Below, one piece after another: positions 1 through 7,350 of a stretch of 16,683 nucleotides of DNA; positions within the stretch are counted from its first letter, which is position 1, and the number at the start of each line of letters is the position of its first letter. The position numbers were made by a program, and so were the translations under genes. This DNA is from Candidatus Troglogloeales bacterium (lineage in GTDB: Bacteria; Nitrospirota; Nitrospiria; SBBL01; SBBT01). The stretch lies in the NCBI GenBank assembly GCA_005239595.1, contig SBBT01000011.1:1-16683 (forward strand), in the 5' to 3' direction. Below the pieces are notes generated by a model. The model made no database searches and was not told the DNA's origin. It saw nothing but the letters and a program-made list of their open reading frames with translations.

Positions 1-877
1 ACCCAACCACGTCCATCTTAGTCGCTGCTACTAGGTACGGCTTATCAAGCAATCCATGGCCATACGATACCAGTTCCGACCGAACCGTCTCAAGATCGGA
101 AATGGGATTGTCCGTTACATTCACTGAAACATCCACCAAGTGCAGCAAGAGGATTGTCCGCTCCAGGTGTTTTAAGAAACGGACCCCAAGACCTTTCCCC
201 TCGTGAGCCCCTTCAATCAATCCTGGAACATCCGCGATCGTAAAATGATACTCCCTTTCACGTTCCTTCTTCCAGGCAACCACACCCAAATTGGGAACGA
301 GGGTTGTAAACGGATAATCCGCAACCTTGGGACGGGCCGCGGAGATAGCGGCCAGAAGGGTGGATTTCCCGGAATTCGGAAGCCCAACCAATCCAACGTC
401 CGCCAACAATTTTAGCTCGAGCGCCAACCAGCGTTCTTCTCCTTTTTCCCCTGGCTCGGCGATACGCGGCACCTGTCGGGTAGCTGATTTAAAATGTGTA
501 TTCCCGCGCCCGCCATGCCCTCCTCTGGCCACAACAACTTGCTGGCCCTGTTTTGTAATATCGGCCACGATCTCTCCCGACGCCAGATCGTGAATGACGG
601 TTCCAATCGGAACTGGGATCACGCAATCGGCACCATTTTTTCCGGAACAATTCTGACCACGCCCATGTTCAGCACAGGGGACCAGATAGTGCTGTTGATA
701 ACGTAGATCCAGCAAGGTGGACAGTTGACCTGTACCCTCCAGGACAACATTGCCACCGTTGCCTCCATCACCCCCATCGGGACCTCCTCGGGGGACGTAT
801 TTTTCCCGACGGAAGCTGACAGATCCGTCTCCACCATTGCCCGCCTTGACATAAATTTTAACTTGATCGACAAACAC
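1..877 (-). CDS. obg: GTPase Obg (CgtA), C-terminal part outside the window
   Basis: Obg is an essential ribosome-associated GTPase that acts in late 50S assembly. About 292 residues are visible. The glycine-rich Obg fold covers roughly residues 1-158 (VKAGNGGDGSVSFRREKY near the start, then PRGGPDGGDGG). The G domain follows, with the P-loop GLPNSGKST, the switch II motif DVPGLIEGA and a G4 motif read as TKMD in place of the usual NKxD. The window ends just after G4, so the end of the G domain and any C-terminal extension are missing. The start is GTG at 877-875, because GAGGTG lies 6 nt upstream; another in-frame GTG at 886 overlaps that Shine-Dalgarno and is less likely. It is the last visible gene of the rplU-FlaG-rpmA-obg run, a classic placement for obg next to L21 and L27. 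Identification is firm. Confidence 0.96.
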   Translation of the reverse strand, partial: MFVDQVKIYVKAGNGGDGSVSFRREKYVPRGGPDGGDGGNGGNVVLEGTGQLSTLLDLRYQQHYLVPCAEHGRGQNCSGKNGADCVIPVPIGTVIHDLASGEIVADITKQGQQVVVARGGHGGRGNTHFKSATRQVPRIAEPGEKGEERWLALELKLLADVGLVGLPNSGKSTLLAAISAARPKVADYPFTTLVPNLGVVAWKKEREREYHFTIADVPGLIEGAHEGKGLGVRFLKHLERTILLLHLVDVSVNVTDNPISDLETVRSELVSYGHGLLDKPYLVAATKMDVVG

Positions 878-958
878 AGGAAACACCTCGGAAGAGGCAG
901 GGGAGGTTTGGATGAACGTTCTTTTCTAAACGGAATGCAAGATACGGATGGAGGGAAA

Positions 959-1216
959 CTAGCCTAAAGGATAGATACTGACCCGCTTTTTGTCCCTTCC
1001 AAGTCGTTCGAACTTGACGATACCCGACGCTTTGGCAAAAAGGGTATTATCCTTTCCAATACCCACATTGATCCCAGGGTGGATCCGGGTCCCCCGCTGC
1101 CTAACGAGGATATTACCTGTTAAAACCACTTGCCCGCCAAAACGCTTTACCCCTAAGCGTTGCGAATTGCTGTCGCGACCATTCCTTGTCGCTCCCTGTC
1201 CTTTTTTATGCGCCAT
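959..1216 (-). CDS. rpmA: 50S ribosomal protein L27
   Basis: L27 is a component of the large ribosomal subunit whose N-terminal tail reaches the peptidyl-transferase centre. The 85-residue product has the family's usual length and starts directly with MAHKKGQGATRNGRDS, so it lacks the cleavable N-terminal extension seen in many Firmicutes. The conserved segment QRLGVKRFGGQ and the RQRGTRIHPG motif are present. The ATG at 1216 is preceded by AAAGGA with 8 nt spacing. It lies between a FlaG-domain gene upstream (67-nt gap) and obg downstream (81-nt gap), all on the minus strand, and is probably transcribed from the rplU promoter. Confidence 0.98.
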   Translation of the reverse strand: MAHKKGQGATRNGRDSNSQRLGVKRFGGQVVLTGNILVRQRGTRIHPGINVGIGKDNTLFAKASGIVKFERLGRDKKRVSIYPLG

Positions 1217-1283
1217 CGCTAAAATCCTTTCACAGACCCCTTACGCCTTCATTGCTTAAGCATAGAGGAAGTTATCCGCACCG

Positions 1284-1667
1284 CTAAGCAACAACCCGCA
1301 CAATCACTCCTTGAGAATCTCCAAGGTCCTGTGCGATGAAAACAGCCTCTTCGATTGGAATCTTTCTAATGACCTCCTGTGTCTCGGAGTCGATTACCTT
1401 GATCACCATTTCGCCATTTTCTTCAACTAAGATATATTGGAAAGGACGCTTTCGGCGCCTGGCATCTTCATTCAGTCTTTTTAAGAGCCGTTGCAGCTCC
1501 TCGCCGTTGGGTAATTTAACATCATTAACCAACGGTACCGTCTGTCCCGCAACCAGCATATTCTGTTTTAAGGCAACTTTTTCATCCGGATTGGCCGCAA
1601 TCGTAGCGGGGACCACATTCGAAGAGGGCCCCACAGGCATGGCCCCCGGAGGTATGGGCGTAATCAT
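1284..1667 (-). CDS. FlaG-domain protein inserted between rplU and rpmA
   Basis: This is a 127-residue soluble protein with no signal peptide or membrane segment. The N-terminal 25 residues are Pro/Ala-rich and look disordered. Residues 55-73 form a basic helix (LKRLNEDARRRKRP). From about residue 75 to 124 the sequence follows the FlaG pattern: a first strand FQYILVEENGE, then VIKVIDSETQEVIRKIP with IEEAVFIAQDL, then a short hydrophobic end GVIVRVV. FlaG proteins are small flagellar accessory proteins that affect filament length; the biochemical role is poorly defined. The ATG at 1667 has a GGGGG-type Shine-Dalgarno about 7 nt upstream. It sits 42 nt after rplU and 67 nt before rpmA on the same strand, so it is almost surely co-transcribed with ribosomal proteins. 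No other flagellar gene is visible in the window, so a flagellar role is inferred only from the domain. Firmicutes carry the L27 protease gene prp at this spot, but this protein does not look like Prp. Confidence 0.8.
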   Translation of the reverse strand: MITPIPPGAMPVGPSSNVVPATIAANPDEKVALKQNMLVAGQTVPLVNDVKLPNGEELQRLLKRLNEDARRRKRPFQYILVEENGEMVIKVIDSETQEVIRKIPIEEAVFIAQDLGDSQGVIVRVVA

Positions 1668-1709
1668 CGTCTATCCCCCAATTAATACGCCGTGCGCCGC
1701 AGTCACCCA

Positions 1710-2018
1710 TCAAACGATCTCAGCAATCCTGACCTTCGTAAACCATTGCCGATGACCCTGGGTCCTGCGGTAGTTTTTCCTTCTTTTCTTTTTAAAAACC
1801 AAAACTTTTTTATCACGGCCTTCCTGAAGGATTTCCCCAACGACCTTGGTAACCTTTAATCTCTCGGGGGAGAGAATAGTGCCTTGTTCGTTCTGAAGGA
1901 GCAGAACAGATCGAAAGTCTATCTTTTCACCAATATTATTGGCGCATCTTTCCAGGTGGATTACATCACCCACCGCTACTTTGTACTGTTTTCCCCCTGT
2001 CTCTATTACAGCGTGCAT
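1710..2018 (-). CDS. rplU: 50S ribosomal protein L21
   Basis: L21 is a 23S-rRNA-binding protein of the large subunit. The 102-residue product has the family length and the expected landmarks: MHAVIETGGKQYKV at the start, a central GDVIHLER segment, and the basic rRNA-binding stretch KKRRKNYRRTQGHRQ followed by TKVRIAEI at the end. The ATG at 2018 is preceded by AGAAGGTAGGG at suitable distance. It is the first gene of the run rplU, FlaG-domain gene, rpmA, obg. The 121 nt upstream separate it from the preceding minus-strand ATPase gene and probably hold its own promoter. Confidence 0.98.
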   Translation of the reverse strand: MHAVIETGGKQYKVAVGDVIHLERCANNIGEKIDFRSVLLLQNEQGTILSPERLKVTKVVGEILQEGRDKKVLVFKKKRRKNYRRTQGHRQWFTKVRIAEIV

Positions 2019-2139
2019 TCTAAACCCTACCTTCTCTCTTGTACAACTTAAGGTTTATCTTCCTACCATATACAGGTTGTTTTTGTCAATAAAACGTAAA
2101 ATTATAGGCTATTTATCCCTGCCACCTTCTCTTGGAAGA
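2019..2139 (-). promoter_or_regulatory. Intergenic leader and probable promoter of rplU
   Basis: This AT-rich gap lies between the end of the ATPase gene and rplU. On the minus strand it has a perfect TATAAT (2106-2101) with only a poor -35 partner, and a perfect TTGACA (2089-2084) without a good -10 at 17 nt. The true promoter elements therefore stay uncertain. The leader is long enough to hold an L21-type autoregulatory structure, but I could not identify one. No convincing intrinsic terminator for the upstream ATPase gene is visible. Confidence 0.35.
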
Positions 2140-4467
2140 CTATTGCATACAGGATGCCCTCACCTCCTTAAAATCGGTGGCACCCATAAGTACTTTACGG
2201 ATGCCATCTTGTTTCAAGAGGATCATCCCTTTCCTCATTCCAAGGTCACGTATTTGGGAAGAGTGGGCTTTATGATAGATCAGAGGACGAATTTCGTCGT
2301 CAATCACCAGGAACTCGTGAATACCGAGACGTCCGCGATATCCCGTCTGACCGCACCGTTCACAACCCTTTCCTCGCGCAATGCTTGCCTCTGTCCGCTT
2401 TACGTTCAACGCCACAAATGCGTCAGTACCATATTCCTCACAGAGCAGATCCCATTCCTGTTGAGACGGCACGTATGTTTCGGCGCAATTCCCGCAAATC
2501 TTGCGAACGAGGCGTTGGGCAAGCACACCGAGCAGCGCATCTCCAAGCGCGAAGGGATCAACACCTAGGGCAAGCAACCGGGTCACGGTTTCCGGGGCGC
2601 TATTGGTATGAAGGGTGCTAAAGACGATATGCCCGGTCAGCGACGCCTCAATCGCCGCTTCTGCCGTCTCCGCATCCCGCATCTCGCCAATCATAATAAT
2701 ATCGGGATCCGCACGTAAAAACGATCGCAGACATCGCTCAAAGGTTAACCCAATTTTTGGATGAACCTGAACCTGCCGAAGACCTTTCTGGGTAATTTCT
2801 ACCGGATCCTCCGCTGTCCAAATCTTGGTGTCCGGCGTGTTCAAATACCGAAGGGCGGCGTGAAGGGTAGTCGTTTTCCCTGAACCGGTGGGACCGACAG
2901 ATAACACCATGCCACAAGGCTCGGAGATCGTACTCTTAAATCGTGCTAGAACATCCGGAGCCATATCAATTTTATCGAGGAGACAAGGTTGACCCAAAGG
3001 GAGTATCCGAAGGACCACGTCTTCCTGATCTCCCGAAGTTGGAAGGGTCGCAACACGAAGCTCGATGTCGCGGGCCCCATAATTTTTGAACCTGATTTTT
3101 CCATCCTGCGGAAGCCGGCGATCAGCGATGTCAAGGTCTGCCATAATTTTGACACGAGCAACGAGCGCTTTGGAAACCCGCCTTGGCACTTGCAGGTACG
3201 TATGACAGATACCATCCACACGGATTCGTACAGAGGTATCGCCATCAAGACAGGGTTCGATATGGATATCGCTCGCTCCTTTATCGTAAGCCTGTTCGAT
3301 AATCTGATTGACCAGTCGCACGATCCCGGAATCATCTTCCTTTGCTTCTAGGTCTCCCTCTTTCTCCGTTACGGTCTGGGCCGACTTTTCAGGTAGAGGC
3401 GGTCCCTCCTTCTCTATCTCCTTGATAATGGAGTCAAGGCGATAGGACGGAGAACGCGCACCGTTCTTTCCCCCATAGAAATGGTCGATAAACTGAAAAA
3501 TTTCTTCTCTAGTCGAGACGCCCGGAATCATTTCTCTTCCGGAAATTTGCTGTAGAGAATCGAGAGATAGAACATTTTTAGGATTTTCCATCGCCACGAC
3601 AACCTTGTCATCCGCCAACCCCACTGGCATCACAACGTTATACTTCAGATAATCAACGCTGAAATTTTCAAGAATTTCTGTAGGAACCGGCGTCGTCTCA
3701 CTAAAGGAAATATACTCACATTTAAAATATTCGCGAAGGCTCCGCACCAGTTCTTCCTTTGGGACATTGAAAGTCGTCAGCAGCAGATGATCAACGGATG
3801 CCCCCTGCTCTTTCGCCAGGACCTGCGCCTTATCGAGGGTCGCGCTGGTAATCTGCTCGCTGCGTAACAAATAGTCATATCGTGACGATCGGATTAAAAG
3901 TTTTGCCTGATTATGAAAGGCAATACCAAGCGTTTTGGCAAATTCTTGAACGATATATTCCTCGGACTCTCTGAAGGGTTTGCCGTGCGTCGTATTGATC
4001 ACCTGAATCACACCATAAAGACGCTGGCCCGCCAGAATGGGGGCCGCGAGCATTTGCTTTGTCCGGATTCCCGTCCGCTTGTCCCATGACGCGTCAAATT
4101 GCAAATAGGGACTAACTTTCTTCAGCTCCACGGCATCGTATGCATCTTTAATCCGTACGGGCTTCGCCGTGAGGGCAACATAACCGGCGACACTCATCGC
4201 TGAAACGGGGACACGGATCTCCTTTATTTCATCGCCATCCTTGAGCTTTGAGTAGATTTCAGATTTGGCAAGGTCATAACAATAAATGGTAACCCGTTCA
4301 CATGTCACAAGGTTTGCGATTTCATCGCGTATACAAAGAATAATGTCGTCAATGCTGGCCGCGTGAATCTTGTTCGTCAGATCCCGCATGGATCTCTCGA
4401 AGGCAAGACAGGCCTCAAGCCCCATCACTTGCGCGTCAGATTTGGCAGTCGGTTTCTCAGAAGACAT
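2140..4467 (-). CDS. GspE/PilB-family assembly ATPase with N-terminal GAF domain
   Basis: This is a 775-residue cytoplasmic hexameric-type ATPase expected to power type IV pilus or type II secretion assembly. Residues about 37-187 form a GAF domain (IDDIILCIRDEIANLV ... MLAAPILAGQRLYGVIQVIN). Residues about 210-335 resemble an MshEN/GspE N-terminal domain (LLTTFNVPKEELVRSL, then VMPVGLADDKVVVAMENP). After an acidic linker the ATPase core begins near 385 (IIEQAYDKGASDIHIEP). It contains Walker A GPTGSGKT near 525, the Asp box EDPVE, a Walker B region IIMIGEMRD with Met where Ile is usual, the His box GHIVFSTLHT near 612, and a Zn-binding tetracysteine (CGNC near 658, CERC near 702). All catalytic motifs are intact. 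The ATG at 4467 is chosen because the alternative TTG at 4476 lies inside a likely -10 box. No pilin, pilC or gsp gene adjoins it, so pilus versus secretion cannot be decided. The GAF domain suggests control by a small ligand such as a nucleotide. Confidence 0.9.
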   Translation of the reverse strand: MSSEKPTAKSDAQVMGLEACLAFERSMRDLTNKIHAASIDDIILCIRDEIANLVTCERVTIYCYDLAKSEIYSKLKDGDEIKEIRVPVSAMSVAGYVALTAKPVRIKDAYDAVELKKVSPYLQFDASWDKRTGIRTKQMLAAPILAGQRLYGVIQVINTTHGKPFRESEEYIVQEFAKTLGIAFHNQAKLLIRSSRYDYLLRSEQITSATLDKAQVLAKEQGASVDHLLLTTFNVPKEELVRSLREYFKCEYISFSETTPVPTEILENFSVDYLKYNVVMPVGLADDKVVVAMENPKNVLSLDSLQQISGREMIPGVSTREEIFQFIDHFYGGKNGARSPSYRLDSIIKEIEKEGPPLPEKSAQTVTEKEGDLEAKEDDSGIVRLVNQIIEQAYDKGASDIHIEPCLDGDTSVRIRVDGICHTYLQVPRRVSKALVARVKIMADLDIADRRLPQDGKIRFKNYGARDIELRVATLPTSGDQEDVVLRILPLGQPCLLDKIDMAPDVLARFKSTISEPCGMVLSVGPTGSGKTTTLHAALRYLNTPDTKIWTAEDPVEITQKGLRQVQVHPKIGLTFERCLRSFLRADPDIIMIGEMRDAETAEAAIEASLTGHIVFSTLHTNSAPETVTRLLALGVDPFALGDALLGVLAQRLVRKICGNCAETYVPSQQEWDLLCEEYGTDAFVALNVKRTEASIARGKGCERCGQTGYRGRLGIHEFLVIDDEIRPLIYHKAHSSQIRDLGMRKGMILLKQDGIRKVLMGATDFKEVRASCMQ

Positions 4468-4475
4468 AGGTCCCA

Positions 4476-4504
4476 ATCCTACACTTTATCTCCCAGAATT
4501 TCAA
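4476..4504 (-). promoter_or_regulatory. Putative sigma-70 promoter of the GAF-ATPase gene
   Basis: On the minus strand TTGAAA (4504-4499) and TAGGAT (4481-4476) are separated by 17 nt. Transcription would begin near 4469, only a few bases before the ATG at 4467, so the message would be leaderless or nearly so. This is a consensus match only; the short leader is a reason for caution. Confidence 0.4.
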
Positions 4505-4510
4505 CAAACT

Positions 4511-4545
4511 TCTCATGACATCTTTCTCATGACATCTCATGACAT
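4511..4545. repeat. Three direct copies of TCTCATGACAT between divergent promoters
   Basis: Identical 11-bp copies start at 4511, 4525 and 4535; the last two share one base. They fill the space between the -35 of the minus-strand ATPase promoter (4499-4504) and the -35 of the plus-strand promoter (4560-4565). Perfect iteration in this position suggests a multi-site operator for a regulator controlling one or both genes, although slippage-type expansion is also possible. Confidence 0.7.
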
Positions 4546-4559
4546 AGCGATAGGGCGTC

Positions 4560-4588
4560 TTGACATTACCCATCGCAATGCTTATCTT
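4560..4588 (+). promoter_or_regulatory. Sigma-70 promoter of the 65-residue protein gene
   Basis: A perfect TTGACA (4560-4565) is followed after 17 nt by TATCTT (4583-4588). The predicted transcript would start near 4595 and carry the GGAG Shine-Dalgarno at 4605-4608, which sits 8 nt before the ATG at 4617. Promoter and ribosome site thus agree on the gene start. Confidence 0.6.
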
Positions 4589-4616
4589 ATAAAAGAGGTT
4601 CAGCGGAGAGATGATC

Positions 4617-4814
4617 ATGAGTGAGAAAATCCTGTTAGAGAAGGCAGCCGGTGGCTACATTGTCGCAGAAGCCAATCCGGACCCAAAACACCCTACCGAT
4701 CTCTGGATCAGCAAAGCGGTCTTCTCCGATTTCGCCACAGCCATAGAAGATATCCGGAGACGACTTCGCGTATCAGATATCATCGCCTCTCAAGAAGGGA
4801 AGTTCCGGTTATAA
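4617..4814 (+). CDS. Small hypothetical protein, 65 residues
   Basis: I do not recognise the family. The product begins MSEKILLEKAAGGYIVAEAN, continues with a Pro-rich turn (PDPKHPTDLWISK), and ends with an amphipathic basic helix (FATAIEDIRRRLRVSDIIAS). It has no signal peptide, membrane segment or cysteine. The ATG at 4617 is preferred over the one at 4611 because GGAG at 4605-4608 is 8 nt away, whereas it abuts 4611. A good promoter lies just upstream. The gene is divergent from the GAF-ATPase gene and shares with it the intergenic triple repeat, so a linked function or shared regulation is possible. It converges on lipA, with 82 nt between them and no clear terminator. Promoter, Shine-Dalgarno and protein-like composition argue that it is a real gene. 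Confidence 0.65.
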   Translation: MSEKILLEKAAGGYIVAEANPDPKHPTDLWISKAVFSDFATAIEDIRRRLRVSDIIASQEGKFRL

Positions 4815-4896
4815 CCATTTTTCGGCCAGGTGCTGTCGTATCTGGGTTCTCGGCATAACCGGGTCTACCATATCGAAAAAACAATCGGAAAACACC

Positions 4897-5793
4897 TTAC
4901 CAAATCAGGGGAAACTCTCTCGCCTGTTGCCTGGCATGATAGGAGCTTCGGACAAGCGGCCCGGCCTCCACATGCGCCAGCCCCATTTCCTCCCCTTCCA
5001 TCTTTAATTGGGTAAATTCGTCGGGAGGGACAAAACGCCGTACCGGAAGATGCCTTTGTGTCGGCTGGAGGTACTGACCAAGAGTCAGTATATCGCAACC
5101 TATTTCAACCAAATCGGATATAACGTTGCGAACCTCGTCGGAAGTCTCTCCCAGTCCAAGCATCAACCCCGTTTTTATTAGCGAACCGGCCTCTTTCGAC
5201 CAGGAAAGTATCTGTAAAGACCGGTCATACTTCGCCTGTGGACGTACCTCTGGATAGAGACGCGGAACCGTCTCGGTGTTATGGGCCAAAATATTCGGTC
5301 CCGCTTCAAGAACCATTTCCAACGCCTCTTTTTTTCCCCTGAAATCAGGTATTAACACCTCGATCGTACACTGCGGGGAGGATTTCCGAATCTCTCTGAC
5401 AGATGCGGCAAAGATTTCGGCGCCGCCATTTTTAAGTTCATCCCGATTCACAGAGGTGATGACCACATGATCCAGGCCCAAAACATTCACCGCTTCGGCA
5501 AGGCGTGCCGGTTCATCCCAGTCGAGTTCATTGGGACGGCCAAAAGAGACGGCGCAGAAACCACAGCTTCTTGTGCAGATATCTCCTAGGATCATAAACG
5601 TTGCTGTTTTTTTATTCCAACATTCCCAGATATTCGGACAGCGGGCCTCTTCACATACCGTATGGAGCTTGAGACGATCCAAAGACCCCTTGATCTTAAA
5701 ATAATTCTCCCCGGTCACTGGCCTCACTTTAAACCAAGCAGGAAGCCGCTCCGTCCGGGGCTGTGGAGGGGTTAAATAATGTCGGTCCGGCAT
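4897..5793 (-). CDS. lipA: Lipoyl synthase (radical SAM)
   Basis: LipA inserts two sulfurs into octanoyl groups on lipoyl-dependent proteins, using SAM and two 4Fe-4S clusters. The 298-residue protein has the full family length. The auxiliary-cluster cysteines are C47, C52 and C58 (CEEARCPNIWEC). The radical-SAM motif is C73-x3-C77-x2-C80 (CTRSCGFC). The C-terminal RSSYHA near 282-287 contains the serine ligand of the auxiliary cluster. Also visible are HNTETVPRLYPEVRP and KTGLMLGLGE. The ATG at 5793 follows AAGGA with 9 nt spacing. It lies 34 nt downstream of lpdA on the same strand, so the two are very likely one operon; the link makes sense because LpdA re-oxidises the cofactor that LipA builds. 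No lipB or lplA is next to it. Confidence 0.97.
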   Translation of the reverse strand: MPDRHYLTPPQPRTERLPAWFKVRPVTGENYFKIKGSLDRLKLHTVCEEARCPNIWECWNKKTATFMILGDICTRSCGFCAVSFGRPNELDWDEPARLAEAVNVLGLDHVVITSVNRDELKNGGAEIFAASVREIRKSSPQCTIEVLIPDFRGKKEALEMVLEAGPNILAHNTETVPRLYPEVRPQAKYDRSLQILSWSKEAGSLIKTGLMLGLGETSDEVRNVISDLVEIGCDILTLGQYLQPTQRHLPVRRFVPPDEFTQLKMEGEEMGLAHVEAGPLVRSSYHARQQAREFPLIW

Positions 5794-5827
5794 CGTAAAT
5801 TCCTTAAAACATCACCAACGGCTGTGC

Positions 5828-7222
5828 CTAGAAGTGAATCGCCTCTCCAAAAACAGCCCCCCCCGCTTCCATCACAACTTCTGACAAGGTCGGATGGGGA
5901 TGTACCGCCCGTTTAAGCTGTAATGAGGTCATATCAAACGTTTTGGCAAGAACAAGCTCTCCAATTAATTCAGTCGCTTCCGATCCAATAATATGCGCGC
6001 CCAAAATGGTGCCGCGCGTTTCATCCGCAATCACCTTGATAAAACCTTCGGTCTCACCCATGGCGATAGACTTTCCATTGGCCATAAATGGGTATTTCAC
6101 TACTTTAATGGCATGTCCCTCTCTTCTCGCCGCCTCTTCCGTCAGGCCTACCGAGGCAACCTGTGGTTGGCAGTAAACCGCATTGGGGATCGAGAGGAGA
6201 TCGACCGGTTGGCGGTCCAGGCCTGCGATCGATTCGGCAATAAAAATCCCCTGGGCCATCGCACCGTGCGCCAGGGCAGGACGTGTTGTCACATCCCCTA
6301 ACGCAAAGAGGGTCGGAAGATTCGTCCTCATGCGTGCATCCACCTCAATACGCCTGCTTTGCCCATTTAAGGAAACCCCTATTTCTTCAAGACCGATTCT
6401 CTCCACATTGGGCAACCGGCCAATCGCAACCAAAATTGCCTCGGCATGACAGGGCGCGTCTTCTCCACGAAGTTGGAGGGAAAAACCGCCTTGCCCTTCC
6501 TTGATCGCATCAATGCAGGCGCCTGAGGCGACGTTGATGCCCCTCTTTTTAAAACTCCGCTCCAAGAGGGATGATACGTCCTTATCTTCCAGAGGCAAGA
6601 GGGAGGGTGCACTCTCAATGATTGTAACCTTCACACCATAAACGGAAAAGACATAAGCGAATTCGACGCCAACGGCCCCCCCCCCAATGATCGCAATCGA
6701 TTTTGGGAGATCTCGGCGCATAAGCGCCTCATCGCTGGTAAAAACCCCATCCGAACTCAAACGGTCCAGACGTCGAACACGGCTTCCAGTTGCAATGATC
6801 CCCCATGTCCCTTCTAGGATTGTCTTTCCCCCTGACCCGGCAACTTCAATTTGGTTTGGAGAAACAAATTTCCCGGCCCCTAAAAAAACGTCAACCTTGT
6901 TCTTTTTCAACAGGTGTGCAAGGCCGTCTTTCAGTTTTTGGACAACCTTCTGGCTCCGATCAATTGCCTGGCCAAAATCAGACTGTAAATGATCAATTTT
7001 TATTCCAAACTCCTCTGACCGCCTTATCAACGACAGGACTTCCGCATTTCGAATGATCGCCTTGGAAGGGATACAACCATGATGGAGGCAGGTTCCGCCA
7101 ACCTCTTCTTTCTCGATCAGGGCAACAGACAGACCCAGTTGTGCCCCTCGGATTGCGGCGACATAACCTCCCGGCCCTCCGCCTAGTATCGTAACATCGT
7201 ATCGCCTGACATTCATCCCCAT
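5828..7222 (-). CDS. lpdA: Dihydrolipoyl dehydrogenase (E3)
   Basis: This is the FAD flavoprotein that re-oxidises dihydrolipoamide with NAD+ in 2-oxoacid dehydrogenase complexes and the glycine cleavage system. The product has 464 residues. The N-terminal FAD motif is GGGPGGYVAA (residues 14-23). The redox disulfide is C45/C50 in GGTCLHHGCIPSK, where LHH replaces the common LNV. The NAD-binding motif is IIGGGAVGVEF, the second FAD contact is ALGDV, and the catalytic dyad is H443 and E448 in HPHPTLSE. The start is either the ATG at 7222 or the one at 7216; both sit near GGGG runs and cannot be separated. It is the first gene of the lpdA-lipA pair and diverges from the CBS-domain gene. No E1 or E2 component gene is adjacent, so the complex it serves is not shown here. 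Confidence 0.96.
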   Translation of the reverse strand: MGMNVRRYDVTILGGGPGGYVAAIRGAQLGLSVALIEKEEVGGTCLHHGCIPSKAIIRNAEVLSLIRRSEEFGIKIDHLQSDFGQAIDRSQKVVQKLKDGLAHLLKKNKVDVFLGAGKFVSPNQIEVAGSGGKTILEGTWGIIATGSRVRRLDRLSSDGVFTSDEALMRRDLPKSIAIIGGGAVGVEFAYVFSVYGVKVTIIESAPSLLPLEDKDVSSLLERSFKKRGINVASGACIDAIKEGQGGFSLQLRGEDAPCHAEAILVAIGRLPNVERIGLEEIGVSLNGQSRRIEVDARMRTNLPTLFALGDVTTRPALAHGAMAQGIFIAESIAGLDRQPVDLLSIPNAVYCQPQVASVGLTEEAARREGHAIKVVKYPFMANGKSIAMGETEGFIKVIADETRGTILGAHIIGSEATELIGELVLAKTFDMTSLQLKRAVHPHPTLSEVVMEAGGAVFGEAIHF

Positions 7223-7270
7223 CTACCCCACATCTAAAACAGCAAAAGCACTCTTCCCCATGACGCACAT

Positions 7271-7298
7271 CTTATACAACGCGAAAAGTCAAAATCAA
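7271..7298 (-). promoter_or_regulatory. Putative promoter of the lpdA-lipA operon
   Basis: On the minus strand TTGATT (7298-7293) and TATAAG (7276-7271) are 16 nt apart. The transcript would start near 7264 and give a leader of about 42 nt before lpdA. The match is fair but based on consensus alone. Confidence 0.45.
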
Positions 7299-7350
7299 TT
7301 GGCCTTATGGAGTACCCATTTTCACATGCAACCAGCACCCGGTCAAAACG

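Noticed and set aside
2019..2139. A specific L21 autoregulatory leader RNA
   Set aside because: I could not fold a convincing structure or match a known leader motif by eye; only general promoter-like elements were kept.
1939..2568. 209-residue open frame on the plus strand over rplU and the ATPase gene
   Set aside because: It is antisense to two well-recognised genes, has no recognisable domain and no good ribosome site; a shadow frame.
4815..4896. Terminator between the small gene and lipA
   Set aside because: Only 4-bp stems (such as GGTT...AACC) are present and T-runs are not preceded by a stable stem.
5828..7222. Mercuric reductase or other disulfide oxidoreductase instead of LpdA
   Set aside because: The HPHPTLSE dyad, lack of extra metal-binding cysteines and the adjacent lipA favour dihydrolipoyl dehydrogenase.
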